Assembly (NCBI RefSeq): GCF_009870125.1
Contig: NC_046679.1
Span: forward strand, 23,188,001 to 23,252,000
Source: Drosophila pseudoobscura
Taxonomy: Eukaryota > Arthropoda > Insecta > Diptera > Drosophilidae
DNA: 64,000 nucleotides
Direction: 5' to 3'
The position numbers and the translations under genes are program-made. How positions within the stretch are numbered: position 1 is the stretch's first letter; each line of letters starts with the position of its first letter. The notes under the pieces are model-generated. The model was not told the DNA's origin, ran no database searches, and worked only from the letters and a program-made list of their open reading frames with translations. Below are positions 13,731-25,787 of this stretch, in pieces.

Positions 13731-15689
13731 AGGGAGCTGCAGATTATGTAATTTCTTCTCTTCTACTTCCATCTACTCGTTCCTCAGCTTCTGTTCGGCT
13801 TTTTATGTGTGGCCATAACAAATTAATTAAGATAAAAAGAAGTTTACGATTTACGGACGGCCACATGAAGATCTAGTCCAATAGATTGCCGCAAGAGAGA
13901 GGGGGAAGGAGAGAGATCTGCCATGGGGCTAACCCCAATTTCTCCCCCCAACCATATTTGGTGAGCTCAGCGTCAATCGTATTGAGAGCATGTTCCGGAC
14001 AAATACGAATACGAAAGCCCACGCACGTACTGTCCCGGAAATAATCACAGCTACTAAAAATAGTCCAAGCAATCTGCAGTCGAGCATCTGTAAACGGAAC
14101 CCTCTAGGAAGCACTTCATTATCCTGACACACTTTGGAACCGTTGTGCGAGAGGGTCCTTCAGTACCCCAGTTCCCCGTTACCCCTGGGGCCCCACTTTA
14201 CTGGGCCTCATTAAGTGGGCCAAGCGACACCAGGCCGAAGCTTGAGACGAGCGAACTGCAGGTGGAAATCCAGCACAGCCGGCCGGAGGGCATTGCACAT
14301 ACATAGTATCTATAGGATGTCCTACCGTTAAACGGGCAGTATCCCTGCATCTTATAAAGAAATCATCAGCCAAAATGTTGTCTAATTTCGATTTATCATA
14401 ATTTGACGGTAATTTCTTTTTACTTTCCATCTTCCAACATGAATCATGGAGCTATGGAGGCGGAAATGTGAGCACTAATATTAAATAGTCAAAAAAAAAG
14501 AAAGAAAGAGAGAGAGGGAGAGAGAGAAAGATACACCAACAATAACTGAATGGCTCCTCTAGTGGCAAATGAAAAGTAAAAGTCAAATAGAGCGCAACAA
14601 ATGTAAAAAGCCGCCAGACAACCAATAGACTACAAACCAACAAAAGCAACAGCAACAACAACAATAAAAACAACAACAATTTCAAAGTTACGTACACACT
14701 GTAACTGTAGATATAAAGTAAACGTGCGGCGGCTCTCGGCTCTCGGCTCTGTAAACCGGCTCTCGGCTACAACATCGTCATCATCGACGGCGTCGTCGTC
14801 GTGTAGAGAGGAAACGGCATTTGAGAAGGAACTGAAGCGGAAGGTGTGTCCGAAACCCAAATGCCCTGGCAACAATAGATTAATAGAGATATTTATACTC
14901 TGGAAGTACTTTACTCTGCACAGGGGGCACCACATACTTATGTATTATTAATGGAGGGAACTTCGACTCAACCGATCGGGTGCTGCCAGTGGAAATATGG
15001 TGGCACCTACGTTTCTGTATTGATAATTTCCACAACAATAATATTAAGTGTTTAGCGATGGCTCTATAACGAGCACATAAATCTGTATAGTCCGGTATTT
15101 TGGATATTTTTGTGTTAATATTCCTCTATTAATTTGTTTACAGAGCCATAAGCATCTTTGCGCTTCAACTGACAGCCGCTTGAAAATTGTAGAGCAACAA
15201 CAACAAAAATTTCAGGGTGTGCCGCAGCAACGCAGATTGATTGAGATGTTTGGGGAATACAAACTCTCCAAAATGAAGGGGAAAATATATAATGTAAACA
15301 ACAGCAACATACGAGTAGGCATGTTAACTAATCGGGTAAATCTTCAATCAATTTTGAAGCATGTTGTGTGGGGACTAACCTTCAACAGAAACTCAATTAG
15401 AGCAGAGAATCAGTTGAGTGGAACTAATGTTCCCATTTTGTTGTATTTTTTTTCGGGGAGGAGAAATAAATCAAGTCACACAAAATTCCCAAAGTTCATT
15501 ACTATTTGGTTGTCATACCACTATGACACTTACTGGACACTTAGGTTGATGTGAAAAACTTGGTCCGACAAAGAATTGTAATTATGTTAATTAAGAAATT
15601 CTATGGAATTCTTTTTGTACATTATAGTCCAGCCTTAAGTGAGTGTCATACGTTTATATTATTTTTGAGAGCGGCGAAAGAGAACAGTA

Positions 15690-15945
15690 ATTGTAGCAGG
15701 AGGTAATTTGCATGCACGCATGCGAGCAAATATCCCTCATATTGATCCCCCGTAGCCTTGGGGTAATTTACATACATGCACATCAGTGTGTGCGGGGGGA
15801 ATATTTTTGAAAAGTCCCTTAAATTGATCCCCAGTAGCCTTGGGGTAATTTACATGCAAGCACGCATATGAGCAAATCAGTGTGCGCGAAGGGAATATTT
15901 TTGAAAAGTCCCTTAAATTGATCCCCTAGTGCAATGCATTCCCTG
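15690..15945. repeat. Three-copy tandem repeat, unit about 82-94 bp
   Basis: The phrase ATTGATCCCC starts at 15741, 15823 and 15917. The first two are followed by GTAGCCTTGGGGTAATTTACAT. GGAATATTTTTGAAAAGTCCCTTAAA precedes the last two. GCATGC and TGTGCG motifs recur between them. Non-coding, with a moderately young appearance. Confidence 0.8.
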
Positions 15946-17649
15946 GCTACAGTTAAATTGGCAAAAACTGATCCCCCTAGTGGATTTCCCTCGGTTCCCG
16001 TCCGTTCCCGCTGTGCGAGCGAGTCACGAGTTCAATAGCCTTCACTTTTCAATTGCCTCTCTTTTCATTAAACCCCCTAAATCAATGGGAAAACTCAATT
16101 CAAAAGAACCGGAAAAACAGTACAGGCTCTGACTAACCAAGCGCCTAAAACCAGCTAAGGCAATACAAATAATAGGGGCAACAAAACGAATCTCAGTAAC
16201 AAAAAGACAAAAACCAACAAGCACTGAAAAGGCCAGAAAGTAAGTGAACGGACAACAGGAGGCCTGCGGCAGCAGCAGCATAACCACGTGGGAAACGAAT
16301 TCATTCAGCAACAAAAAGCAACAAAAAGCAACAAAAAGAAAACCAGCAAATCAAGAAACGGCCTGCATTTTATGACCTGGCAACAATTACGACAACAAAA
16401 AAACACGAAAACGAAAAGAAGAAAACGAAAAGCTACCCTTTTGTAGATTAGATCGGACATTTCTATAAAAAAGGTATGAGAAACAGCGATCCATTTGCAT
16501 TATGGAAAGTCCACAGAAACATCACAATACCCCCCGGGAAGGGTTTGGGAGCTAAAATATCATCTCCAATGACAAAACTGTTTGAGCCTGGTTTAAAGTG
16601 GGTGGGGGGGGATGGAGGGATGGAATGTAGATGTTGGCAATAATAATAGCGTGGAAAATGGGTTAATCAAATAATTCGCTTCTCTACGCGTGAGCTAAAA
16701 CTAAACAACGAGAATACGAAATTGCAAAATAATATTGTGCGAAAAGCTTGGATTATTAGTTTTGGACTGTTTGCCGAGCGGTTAAGCCGAGGGCTAAGCC
16801 CCAGCCATATGCCATTGTTGGCAAATCGCAAACACAATAATGCAGAAAATCGAATACCGATCGGAAAAAGGGGGAAACCAAAAAGATATACCGTTGAGAA
16901 TGAAGAACAAATAAAATGCACGGCTGCATGCGCCTCGCTTCGTCCCGTTTCGTTAAGTGTTTTTGTGGTTTTGACAGGAGAAAACGAGATGGATAGAGGA
17001 CATTGAAAAATCCCCGAAGCAAACCCTGCCGACAGCACGTACATCGCGCCCCTGCCCTGCCCTGCCATGAGAGCGGATTTCACCTCATCCATCGTCCCCC
17101 CCCTCCCCCCTCGACCATCATCCGTCATTTGCCCTCTCTCTCTCTGACTCTTTCGCTCGGGCAATTCCCATTTCGATTGCAATATTTATGAAAAAAAAGA
17201 GCACAATTCCTTTTGTGCGTGTCCGTGCGTGCATCTCGCCGCCTTTGTCCGTTTGGGTGTGTGTGTGTGGGAATTGTGGATTGGGCGTTACGGGATTCCA
17301 ATTCGTTTGCGTGTCCCGCCTTCTGTTTGCCTTTCTGCCGCCTAATTGAACCGTTCAAATTGCACTATCAGATTAAACAACAACAACAACAGCAGCAGCA
17401 GCAACAGCCACCCCCCTGCGAAAGTAGTCCTCCCCCTCTTGCGTTCCCCTTCCGCCTTGTTTGCGTTTGATTTTATTTTTGGCAAACTTTTATAGTTCCC
17501 GAGGTACTTGGGTACTCCAGAGTCGCGTACAAAGGGTACAAAGGAAAAGGGTTTTTGATCCCCTGATCCCCAGTTTATATGTTTTTTAGATTTCCTGTGA
17601 TCAATATTAAATGGGATGCAGCCATGGCTGTCGGTACGTATAAACATTG

Positions 17650-18095
17650 AGATCTACGGGTTACCTCAATAGATAGTACGGTACTACAGGCCAAACATTC
17701 GTGATTTTGTATTATGAAACCCCAAAAAGATATCAAATTTTCTCCAAAATATGTTTCTTCTTTTGTAGAAGAATATTTCCAACCGCAAATGTTAGAGTTT
17801 TAGAAGAATACCGATATGAAATTTCCACTTTTATAGGAAAAACACAAACAGTACAAATTTGTTAAAGGAATATTTTACCTTATACCATATACCTCCATAG
17901 ACAGTACCCCATTTTTCGAATGAATGGATACATTTGGGATTTTGTAGTATTAAACCAACAAAAATATATCAATGTTTATTGGAAATCTGTATTATCTTTT
18001 GTAGAATAACATTTCCATCCGCAAAAGAACAACGATAAGAAATTTCCACTTTTATAGGAAAAATACCAACAGTAAATATTTTAGATATTTGTTTC
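17650..18095. repeat. Two-copy tandem repeat, unit about 220 bp
   Basis: Two blocks (about 17660-17875 and 17880-18090) share GATTTTGTA(T/G)TAT, TCTTTTGTAGAA, ATTTCCA(A/T)CCGCAAA and AAATTTCCACTTTTATAGGAAAAA in the same order. No coding content was recognised. Confidence 0.75.
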
Positions 18096-20779
18096 AATTG
18101 AATCGATAAACCCTTTAATATTGCCTTATATGTTATTTGAAAGAAGATTGTTTGAATAATTCGCATTTCTTATTAGAGCTTTTATTCCAGGAATCGAACC
18201 AACGGATGAGATCACGGCATTACAATGGAACTTGAACTAGTGATAATATATGTACCTATACATCCAATGGCATATCTGATATTCGATTGCATGTTTTGTT
18301 GAGAATGAAAAAGTCGTGTTTGTGTTTTGCATATCCATCCGTCAGATTGAATTTCGGAGTACTAGTAGACGACAAGGTTTTGTACTTAAATGCATTAAAA
18401 GTCCCATAATATATAATAGCACATATGTAGGTGGATCCAGTGTTTAAAAAGATTTCGTTTGTAGGTTCATTGACAAAAAAAAAACAGGTCTTGCTCACTC
18501 ACTCATACCCAAGCGTTTTGATAAGCCCAAAGGCAGCCCCCGAAAGCAGCCAAGTACGCAAATAGAATCATTATTAGTAAGTTGATCTTGGCATGAATTT
18601 GACATTGTGTTATCGTGGTAGAGCTCTCTCCCTATCAGCGGCCTCTATCGCCAATTGCCAAACGGCGAAAAAGTGTCGCCCCGCAATTCCTCAAAGGAGG
18701 TCACCGGCAGCGACACATCCACACATCCACACAACCAATAACTCATGACGCAACGTAAATACTGTTTTGATTTCATCTGGCTGTTTGTATTATTTATTTT
18801 CATGACTTATTAATTTATGCGACACGTTACGAGCCACCACGGGACGGGACGGGACGGTAGCATCTATTTTCATATTTAATAAGTCTTCAGCTGATTGGGA
18901 TTTTTCTGCTCGGCGCAGAAATGCAACAGATGCCGTCAAAAGTTGCCAAATTCCAATCGACTTTAAACTGGAGCAAACCAAAAACACAACACAAAACGAA
19001 TAACTTTCATAATTTGTGTGAAAAATGTTCAACTCAAGACTTGTTTATACCCGAAATTAGCCGATAAGTGACGGCGGGCCCCACAAGGAGTGGATTTAGT
19101 GGCGTTGCCAGGTCAACAAAGTCTTTTTGGAGGAGCAGATAAGGGGCCCTGCCAGCCATTGAGTCGATCGAAACTTGAACTGAAATGTGATCCGAATCGA
19201 GGCAATAAATCTAATACAATCTGGAAAGAGGAAACCCATAGTTTTTGCCAGATTTAACTGCTCTAGGAGCGGAAAAACAGGCTATTTTTTAAGGCATTCC
19301 AACGATCTTTAATACCACATGAAGAAACAATAAGAGATAGAATGCCATCTGTAGACCTATTAAAATATTCCTCACTTTTGCATCACAGAGATAAAGAGTA
19401 CCCGAGAAATGCAGATATAAAGATAGATGGGCAGATAAGCAGATAGAAAAATTTCACAAATTTCTTCACTCAAATCTGTGAGATCTGTTTAGGTTATGCT
19501 AAGTATAGCATCTATTGCCTAGACGCTCTCTATTCGTGTTTTCGCGGGCCTCGGTCTTTGATTTGTGGAACTTTTCTTCACTCGTATACTCGTACCTATA
19601 GTATAAACTTTTATGGCGCGATTTGTTGTTGTCTAATCAACGAACACGTGCTTGGCAATATGATAAGAATAGTGCTACAGCTCTTGATTCAATTCAATTT
19701 CGAGTGGAGGAAAGAAATTTCGCTCGTCTTGCTCTCTGGATATGAGAGAACAATCCAATAATAGATGCGTATAATCCAACAATCTACCAAACAAAAGCCT
19801 GATAAAGAAATAATAGAATAGAGTTGATTCCAAGAGCAGCGAAATAACCCGAAATTAAGTTCTCTTCAAGTGTTTTGATAAGAAAATGAATTAAATTTCG
19901 TCAATTAGAACCAGAACCGCAAGTGGCGTCAAGGTAGTGGCATTCTTAACGAGTTTATCCCTTCGCTTATGGGAAATTTTAACAGAGAATCAACATGCGT
20001 CATAGTGGAACAACGGACCTACCCCCTATGGTGACATTTCGGCCTTTCGCTCTTAGAATTCCATGAGAGATTCGCACGAATACCTGGAAAATTCGCAAAA
20101 ATTCTAAATATAGAAGGTCTACGATTTGTTGCTTTGAAATTTGTGAGATATAGGGTTTCATTATAGCGTTTGTTACACTTCTTGTAGTAGGAGGAGAACC
20201 AAGAACCTCAGGGGGGCAAAAATAGAAACTGTATCCAGTGCCTACATATAGTATTTTATCTGCAATCTGTATTTACTCACACACTTGTTCTGATTTGATT
20301 ACAGTTTAGTTTATTAGGAGGCCGGGAATTAAGCCCAATTGTTATGCGTGGGGTGTACTTTTGGGGTGTCGTAAGCGTAAACGTGGGCTAATTGCCGTTC
20401 GGCCTAATTGAGTTTCTCGCTCGGCAATTAATTTGACAATGGAAACGAGTCGCTGCTAATCATTTGCCTCGCTCTGGGACAGAGTGAAATATAGGTGAAG
20501 AAAATCATCATCATATCAAGGGGGTGTCACGGAGTCACAGTCCATCCGTCCGTTTCCGGAATCCAGGCAGATGGAGATATAATCTTTTCAAAACAAAAAA
20601 CCACTTTAAAAGATTGCTGAGATACGGATATCCTTCCATTTGCCTGGACATTTCTAGGAGACCTCTGTAAATTTTGCTTTATTTAATCAATTCTAAAAGT
20701 TCAACGAGTAACGGGATTGAGTAACGAGTAGGAATAAAGAACGAGTAACTATTTGAAATGGGTCTCATGAAATAGGGAA

Positions 20780-21250
20780 ATTTAGAATGGGTTTCCAATG
20801 AAAAATAAATCACAATTACAATTTGTTTTTCCCCCCATTTATCAAATTAAATGAACAATACAAGTTGAGGGGGGGTCAAGGGTTATTCGATTATCAAAAA
20901 TGTCTTCAAATTACAAGAGACTCTCGCAATGAGTGATGCTTCTTGGAAGCATTCTTCTTTCAACCTCTATTAAAACCGAACCTCGATAAATCGAAAGTGA
21001 GAATTCAATGAAATAAATCATAATTAAAATTTTTGTCTCATTTATCAAATGAGCGAGTACAAGTTCAGGGGTTAAGTGTGCTTGAGGTTAAAGCCATTAT
21101 AAAATTTCTTTGAATTCTTTCGAGAGAGAATCTTCAAGCCTCAATTAAAACCGAATCAAGAGGGAATCCCAAATAATTGAAAGTGAGAAACATAATTATC
21201 ATTTATCAAATGAAAGAACAATACAAATAACCGATCATCAAAGATTTCGT
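20780..21250. repeat. Three-copy degenerate tandem repeat, unit about 200 bp
   Basis: Shared blocks in each copy are CAATGAAATAAATCA(C/T)AATTA, CATTTATCAAAT followed by GA(A)C(A)ATACAAGTT, and CT(C)TATTAAAACCGAA. Copies begin near 20800, 21005 and 21185. Several GAGTAAC motifs precede the array (20702-20750). Confidence 0.7.
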
Positions 21251-22816
21251 CTGGAAACCGAAAAAAAAATGATATGAATTTCCTATTTTGTGGCGATTTT
21301 TTCAAAGTTTCATCATTTGTGGCCCCTTTTTGGGGGCTTTGTTGGGCTTTGTAACCCCATTATGATCCGCAGCTGCCCCTGCCCCAACCCCCAGAGAAAC
21401 GCCTTCTTTGAGAGCATCATCATTAGATAAGAGCACGGCTCTTGCTCTGAAAATGCTAATGGTATTTTTTCAATCGCAACAGCCCAAAAAAAAAAAAAAA
21501 CCGACGATGCAGTTGGACTCATTTTTCATTTCGCTTTCAGATCGGACTGCTCTACTAGTCGTAATAAATAATGGACAAAACGAAAATGAAATTGTATAAT
21601 GAACGACTCAGACTGGGACCCGGGCCCGACCCGCACGAGTCGGCGGAGAGTTTCTTAAGGTCAAACAATTTTTCATGCAACACCTTGAGAATCAGCGAGG
21701 CACCAACAAACCCACCGGCGAGCGGCGTCTCTCAAGAAACCAGTTTCAGGCGTACGCCTCGGTCTTTTATTGGTAATGGTAGCTGGGGGAATGAATGGCT
21801 AAGAGGTGTGCTGGTGCCAGTGCCAGTTCGGGGTCCGTCAATGGGCCAAGCAGTAGTCCGGGTAGCGGCAGTAGCGGGTGCCGTATAATTGGCCGGAAAG
21901 TAACGTTGACGTTGGCCACTCTTTGCAATTAAAGCTTGGCCATAAACTCGATTCCCAAGCCCAAAAGGTTCTCGGAGCCGGTCCGGACCACAAGTCAGCT
22001 CGTGGCTTGTGGCACGCAATGTGCCAGAATGCCAAGAATAGCAAATAGCTCACACACACACAATGGAAAATCAGGAAAAGGAAAAACACTTCAAGCAAAT
22101 GCGTTGGCCAGACCATTTTTGGATACTCTTTGCGGAAATGGGGATGAAAAATTAGACATAAGAGTTTCCTCTTCAGGTGTTCTTCATTCTGATAAAGAAA
22201 ACCTACAATATTTGCTAGGAAAATAAAGAAAAAGAAAAGATAAGAAATCAGAAAGCACACAATCTATGGAAGAAAGGCTATCTTCGAGGGCTGTAGCTTC
22301 AGAAGTTCCCCTCAAACAGGCGAGGAATGCAATATTTTCACTCAAGTGTTTTTGAGTCACTTTTGGTAGGGGGAGGGGGGTGCGGGGTGCGGGGTGCAGT
22401 GCCCCTGTATATGGTCGGCAATGCAGCGCAGAACTTTCTCTCTTTAAATAATTTTATTAATTGCCGTCCACACCTCTTTCTTTTGGGCACACATTAACAA
22501 ATTAGTATTCAATTGGGGGAGCCCATATTTACGATCATTAAAATTTATGGCCAATGTCGGTTGAAAAGGTCATCGTAGAAGACCACCAAATATATGGACC
22601 ATATCCGAATCAGATACGTACCATCAGGGGCGTAGAGCTCCTCTAATCTAAATGGAGGCTCATAAAAAGGCGAAAGCAAATAAATGAAATGATATTCCCG
22701 GGCCTTGATTACGATAAGATAGGAGGATTATCTAAGTCTAGATACTCGGATATGCATTCGTATCTATCTATTTATACATTGTATATTATATTAATTTTTT
22801 GGCTACTCTGGATGGG

Positions 22817-22829
22817 GGGGGGGGGGGGG
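22817..22829 (+). repeat. Poly-G tract
   Basis: An uninterrupted run of about a dozen G lies in otherwise AT-rich DNA. This is a mononucleotide slippage tract; its exact length may be uncertain in assemblies. Confidence 0.8.
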
Positions 22830-23045
22830 CTGCCTTTTTCACCGACGGACATTTAACACTTTTCGATCCCGTCGGTGAATTGAACTGCTGGAAGAGCATT
22901 GGGGTTTATTTATTATTTATATTGCTCTTTCGTTCGCTTTGTTTTGTGCAAATGTCCAGACAATTTAATTTATTTCCCTGCATTAAGGACAAATAAAATA
23001 TAAGAGAGAGAGGACCAACGGTACTTCAAAGTAAATGAGTCCGAC

Positions 23046-23142
23046 ACGTGTGTGTGTGTGTGTGTGCAATAAATCACATTAAAAATTAAACGCAAAGAAC
23101 AACTTTCGAGTGCTTGAGAGAGGGAGAGAGAGAGAGAGAGAC
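23046..23142. repeat. Microsatellites (GT)n and (GA)n beside an exon
   Basis: A (GT) tract near 23050-23066 and a (GA) tract near 23120-23141 lie just 3' (on the minus strand) of the splice donor of the exon ending at 23158. GAGA tracts can bind GAGA factor in flies; here they may be only simple repeats. Confidence 0.6.
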
Positions 23143-23157
23143 TACTACTTTACTTAC

Positions 23158-23577
23158 ATTGAGCATCCAGATGATCATCTCCTCGAGGACAATGTCCATG
23201 CTGCTGTGGGCACCGCTCAGGGCGTAGTCCACGGGATTGCCGTTGGTGCGATCACCCAGGGCTGCTGTGGTGGTATCGCGGCGTCGCATCTTAGACGTGG
23301 CTGTGGCTGTGACTGTGACTGTGGCGTTGACTGTTTCTGTTTCCGTCGTTTCTGGGGAGGATATGGTTGGTTTGTCGGCGGCCCCAAAGAGGCTAAGCAG
23401 CTCCAGATCACGTTTGCAGCAGCAACGGCATATGCGCGGCATTTCCAGCAAACCACCTGCGACGTCATCGTCTTCCGGCAGAGAAAGTTGCGCCGCCGGC
23501 TGCTGCAGCGGTTGCTTTTCCGACGACCAGCTAGTGCTGCGTCTCCTGGTTCTGCTGCTGTTGGCGTTGGCACTCAT
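23158..23577 (-). CDS. First coding exon of an unidentified minus-strand gene (partial)
   Basis: The exon starts at ATG (23577, context GGGATG) and encodes exactly 140 residues. It ends at a strong donor reading AAT|GTAAGT, with the donor GT at 23157-23156, so the exon is phase 0. The protein begins MSANANSSRTRRRSTSW and has a Cys cluster (RICRCCCKRD) near residue 50. A Thr/Val-rich low-complexity middle follows. The end, DIVLEEMIIWMLN, is amphipathic and could be the start of a spectrin-type repeat. I do not recognise the gene. An isoform-specific N-terminus of a large spectrin-repeat protein is one guess, without proof. No downstream exon was found to the left, so the next intron is long or the remainder is outside the window. 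Confidence 0.6.
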
Positions 23578-25411
23578 CCCGGCGCTATTTCGGGTTTTGT
23601 TTTGTTTTGTTTTTATTTTGTCGAATTAATTAACTTTTTATCGACCGCAAAATTGCAGTGGATTTGGGGTGGCTCGGCCTCGGCTCTTTCACTTGGCCGA
23701 ATCTCAATAGAATTTTTCACTTCACACACTATAAAATGCCTTTTTCTGGCTATTTCTTATCTGTTTTATTTGCTTTTGGCGCTTTCGTTTTGACCACGAG
23801 TCGGAGACCTAAAAAAAAAACCAGAACAGGCCAGAAAGAAACATGTAAGAGAGCAGATTTGGTAAGAGACCTTTCGCGCGCCGCTCTTGCCTATGTGTGC
23901 GTGTGTGTGTGTGTGCGAGCCAGTTTCTTTTAGTAGGCCAACAAGAATCGGACGCGGAATACCAATCAGAATGAGAAATCCACGGAAAATGATGATGCCC
24001 TTGTGAGGATACCTTCCCACCCCTCCCCTCCTTCCTCCCTCTGCCGACCGCGACAGGTATTTTCTAGCCTTTTTAAATGGCCAGGGCCGCATGCAACGCG
24101 TTAAAAAAACAAACAACTAGAAAGAAAAGAGGCCGAAAGTGTCACCTCCTCTCTCTCTCTCTCTTTGGCTCTTTGATCAAAAATTATTTTTGGCGGCGGC
24201 ATTTCCGTGGCGGCTCCCCAATCAGAAGGCACTCTTACACACACACACACACAGACAAGCCGTTAAATGAATGAATTTTTGTATTCTAGTACGCACACAA
24301 ATTCACTTGCAAATACAACAACAAGGGCCTAACGTTTCTTTATTGCAACTTTTTTTTGACAATATATTTTTTGGTGTAATTTTTTTACGGAAATACATCG
24401 GATATTTGTTTGTAGTAATTATAAACTTTAGCGCCGTACCGCTTTTCTGAATTCAGAAAATGCACCCGATTTCAGTTGTTTACTTGTCCGCGAGTGGGTC
24501 TGTTTTGGGGCGGCAAGGCCGTTTTCAAATACGCCCGCCTACGAATGTTGCTAGGGCCTAAAAATGTTGTCCGGCAACAAACGAGTGTTGCTAAGGAAAA
24601 AAAGGTATGGACAAGAACCAAAACGGGCCAGGAAATAACACGCATGCAATGTCAAATCCACCCCAAAAAACATGCCTTGATTGTTAGCAGAACTTGTATG
24701 CAATCACAGCATATTGTTGATCAAAGTCGGTAAGGTAAGATTCGTATGAGCCTTGGAATGTTGCGGGGCGGATTTTCCCTATCGAGCATACCTTTGCATG
24801 GCCCAGTGGTTCGAGTTCGCTCGGCCGGTTCGATCAAACCAAAGCAACTTTCGTGTAGCCAGAGAGCAACAATGTAAAACAAACATTGATCTTTTCAAAT
24901 GAATGGGTTTGAACCCAGTATTGGGAAGGATTAATTTCAATTGTAGCGTAAGACCTAGAGCAGGATGCAGAATGGGGAAATCAACTTATGGAAGATTAAG
25001 CGGAATAAATATTTCCTACAAACTTAGCCTCCTTAGGCAAGCAGCCTCACCTTGTCTATAATAATACCATGGAATCAGCTGTTCTCGGAGAGAAGATAAA
25101 AAGAGAGAGAGAGAGCATCACCATCTAAACGACAATTATGCAAAAGGGAGAGGGGCTGATAATAACTGGTAGCATTGTGCAGGCTCAGGCTCAGACTCGA
25201 CAAATTAATTTGCATGCTGCGCGTTGCTCTGGAGCTTCTGAAACGGCGTGGGAATGCAGGCGGCGTGCTCTGTTATTGTTCCCCCTTACACTTTGAATTT
25301 CCGCTTCGCTCTTTATGTTTGGGTTCTGTTCTGTTGCTTTGCATGTCTATCCGTAGACCAAAAAAGGGTTAAAATGGAATCTTCGAGAAGGACAGGACGT
25401 TTTCTTGGCAC

Positions 25412-25438
25412 ACATTACACACACACACACACACACAG
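25412..25438. repeat. (CA)n microsatellite
   Basis: A run of about ten CA dinucleotides. Similar CA tracts occur near 24238-24252, 39780-39800, 40000-40020 and 49583-49605. Confidence 0.7.
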
Positions 25439-25540
25439 AAAAAAGATAAATATGATATATTAATTGTAAAAACCCACGTTTTGCAAGTGCCATTTTCATA
25501 TTTCACACAATTCGAAGTGCAAAGCGCTATTTTTACTTAC

Positions 25541-25596
25541 ATTTTTACCGAGATCACGCCGCCAGCATAGCCGGCGGCACAGTTAGCTTCGCCCAT
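25541..25596 (-). CDS. Short first coding exon of an unidentified minus-strand gene (partial)
   Basis: The ATG at 25596 (context GTTGCATG) is followed by 18 codons, MGEANCAAGYAGGVISVK. The exon then ends with AT|GTAAGTAAAA, a consensus donor at 25540-25539, so it is phase 2. The leader is short, and a motif 1/motif 6 promoter block lies 130-190 bp upstream at 25727-25787. That arrangement is what makes this a believable exon despite its length. I do not recognise the peptide. Its phase differs from the exon at 23158-23577, so the two cannot be simple alternatives spliced to the same acceptor. Downstream exons were not found. Confidence 0.5.
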
Positions 25597-25726
25597 GCAA
25601 CGATAATTTTATATGTTCTTTCACTTCACGATAAAAACAAATTAAGCCCGGATTTATTGTAAAAATTTAATTTTTGTTAATGTTTTTGCTGATTTTCTTC
25701 CCGCAGCACCGCGTTAGTGTTGTCGG

Positions 25727-25787
25727 CCGTGTGACCGACCCTCAGAAATATACCGTCTCCTTTTAAAAATATACCGTAAATATACTG
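25727..25787 (-). promoter_or_regulatory. Core promoter block: Ohler motif 1 with three motif-6-type elements
   Basis: Read on the minus strand, the block holds CAGTATATTT (25787-25778), CGGTATATTT (25776-25767), CGGTATATTT (25755-25746), CTGAGGGTC, and CGGTCACACGG (25737-25727). The last is close to Drosophila core motif 1 (YGGTCACACTR), and the TATATTT elements match motif 6 (KTYRGTATWTTT). These motifs mark housekeeping promoters bound by M1BP. The block faces the short exon at 25541-25596. It forms the proximal end of the dispersed repeat described next. Confidence 0.7.

Larger units (their letters stand above)
11074..23157. other. Long non-coding stretch between the TPR gene and the minus-strand exon
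   Basis: About 12 kb without a supportable gene. It contains the tandem arrays listed separately, opposed poly-C and poly-G runs (13663-13676 and 13719-13730), GGGCT-type repeats near 13375-13402, a G-run near 22817-22829, and scattered simple repeats. Open frames up to about 170 codons occur, but they coincide with low-complexity DNA. It may be intronic to a long minus-strand gene. Confidence 0.55.

Noticed and set aside
15144-15554. Plus-strand open stretch after TTTACAG, with QQQQKFQGVPQQRR
   Set aside because: No donor at a sensible place, no recognised domain, and length within chance expectation for a window of this size.
18165-18240. tRNA-like T-arm on the minus strand (GGTTCGATTCC)
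   Set aside because: The T-stem pairs poorly, and no acceptor stem, D-arm or anticodon arm could be folded. At best it is a decayed tRNA-derived fragment.
24795-24845. D-arm-like GCCCAGTGG and T-arm-like GGTTCGATC
   Set aside because: The distance between the two is too short to hold an anticodon arm.
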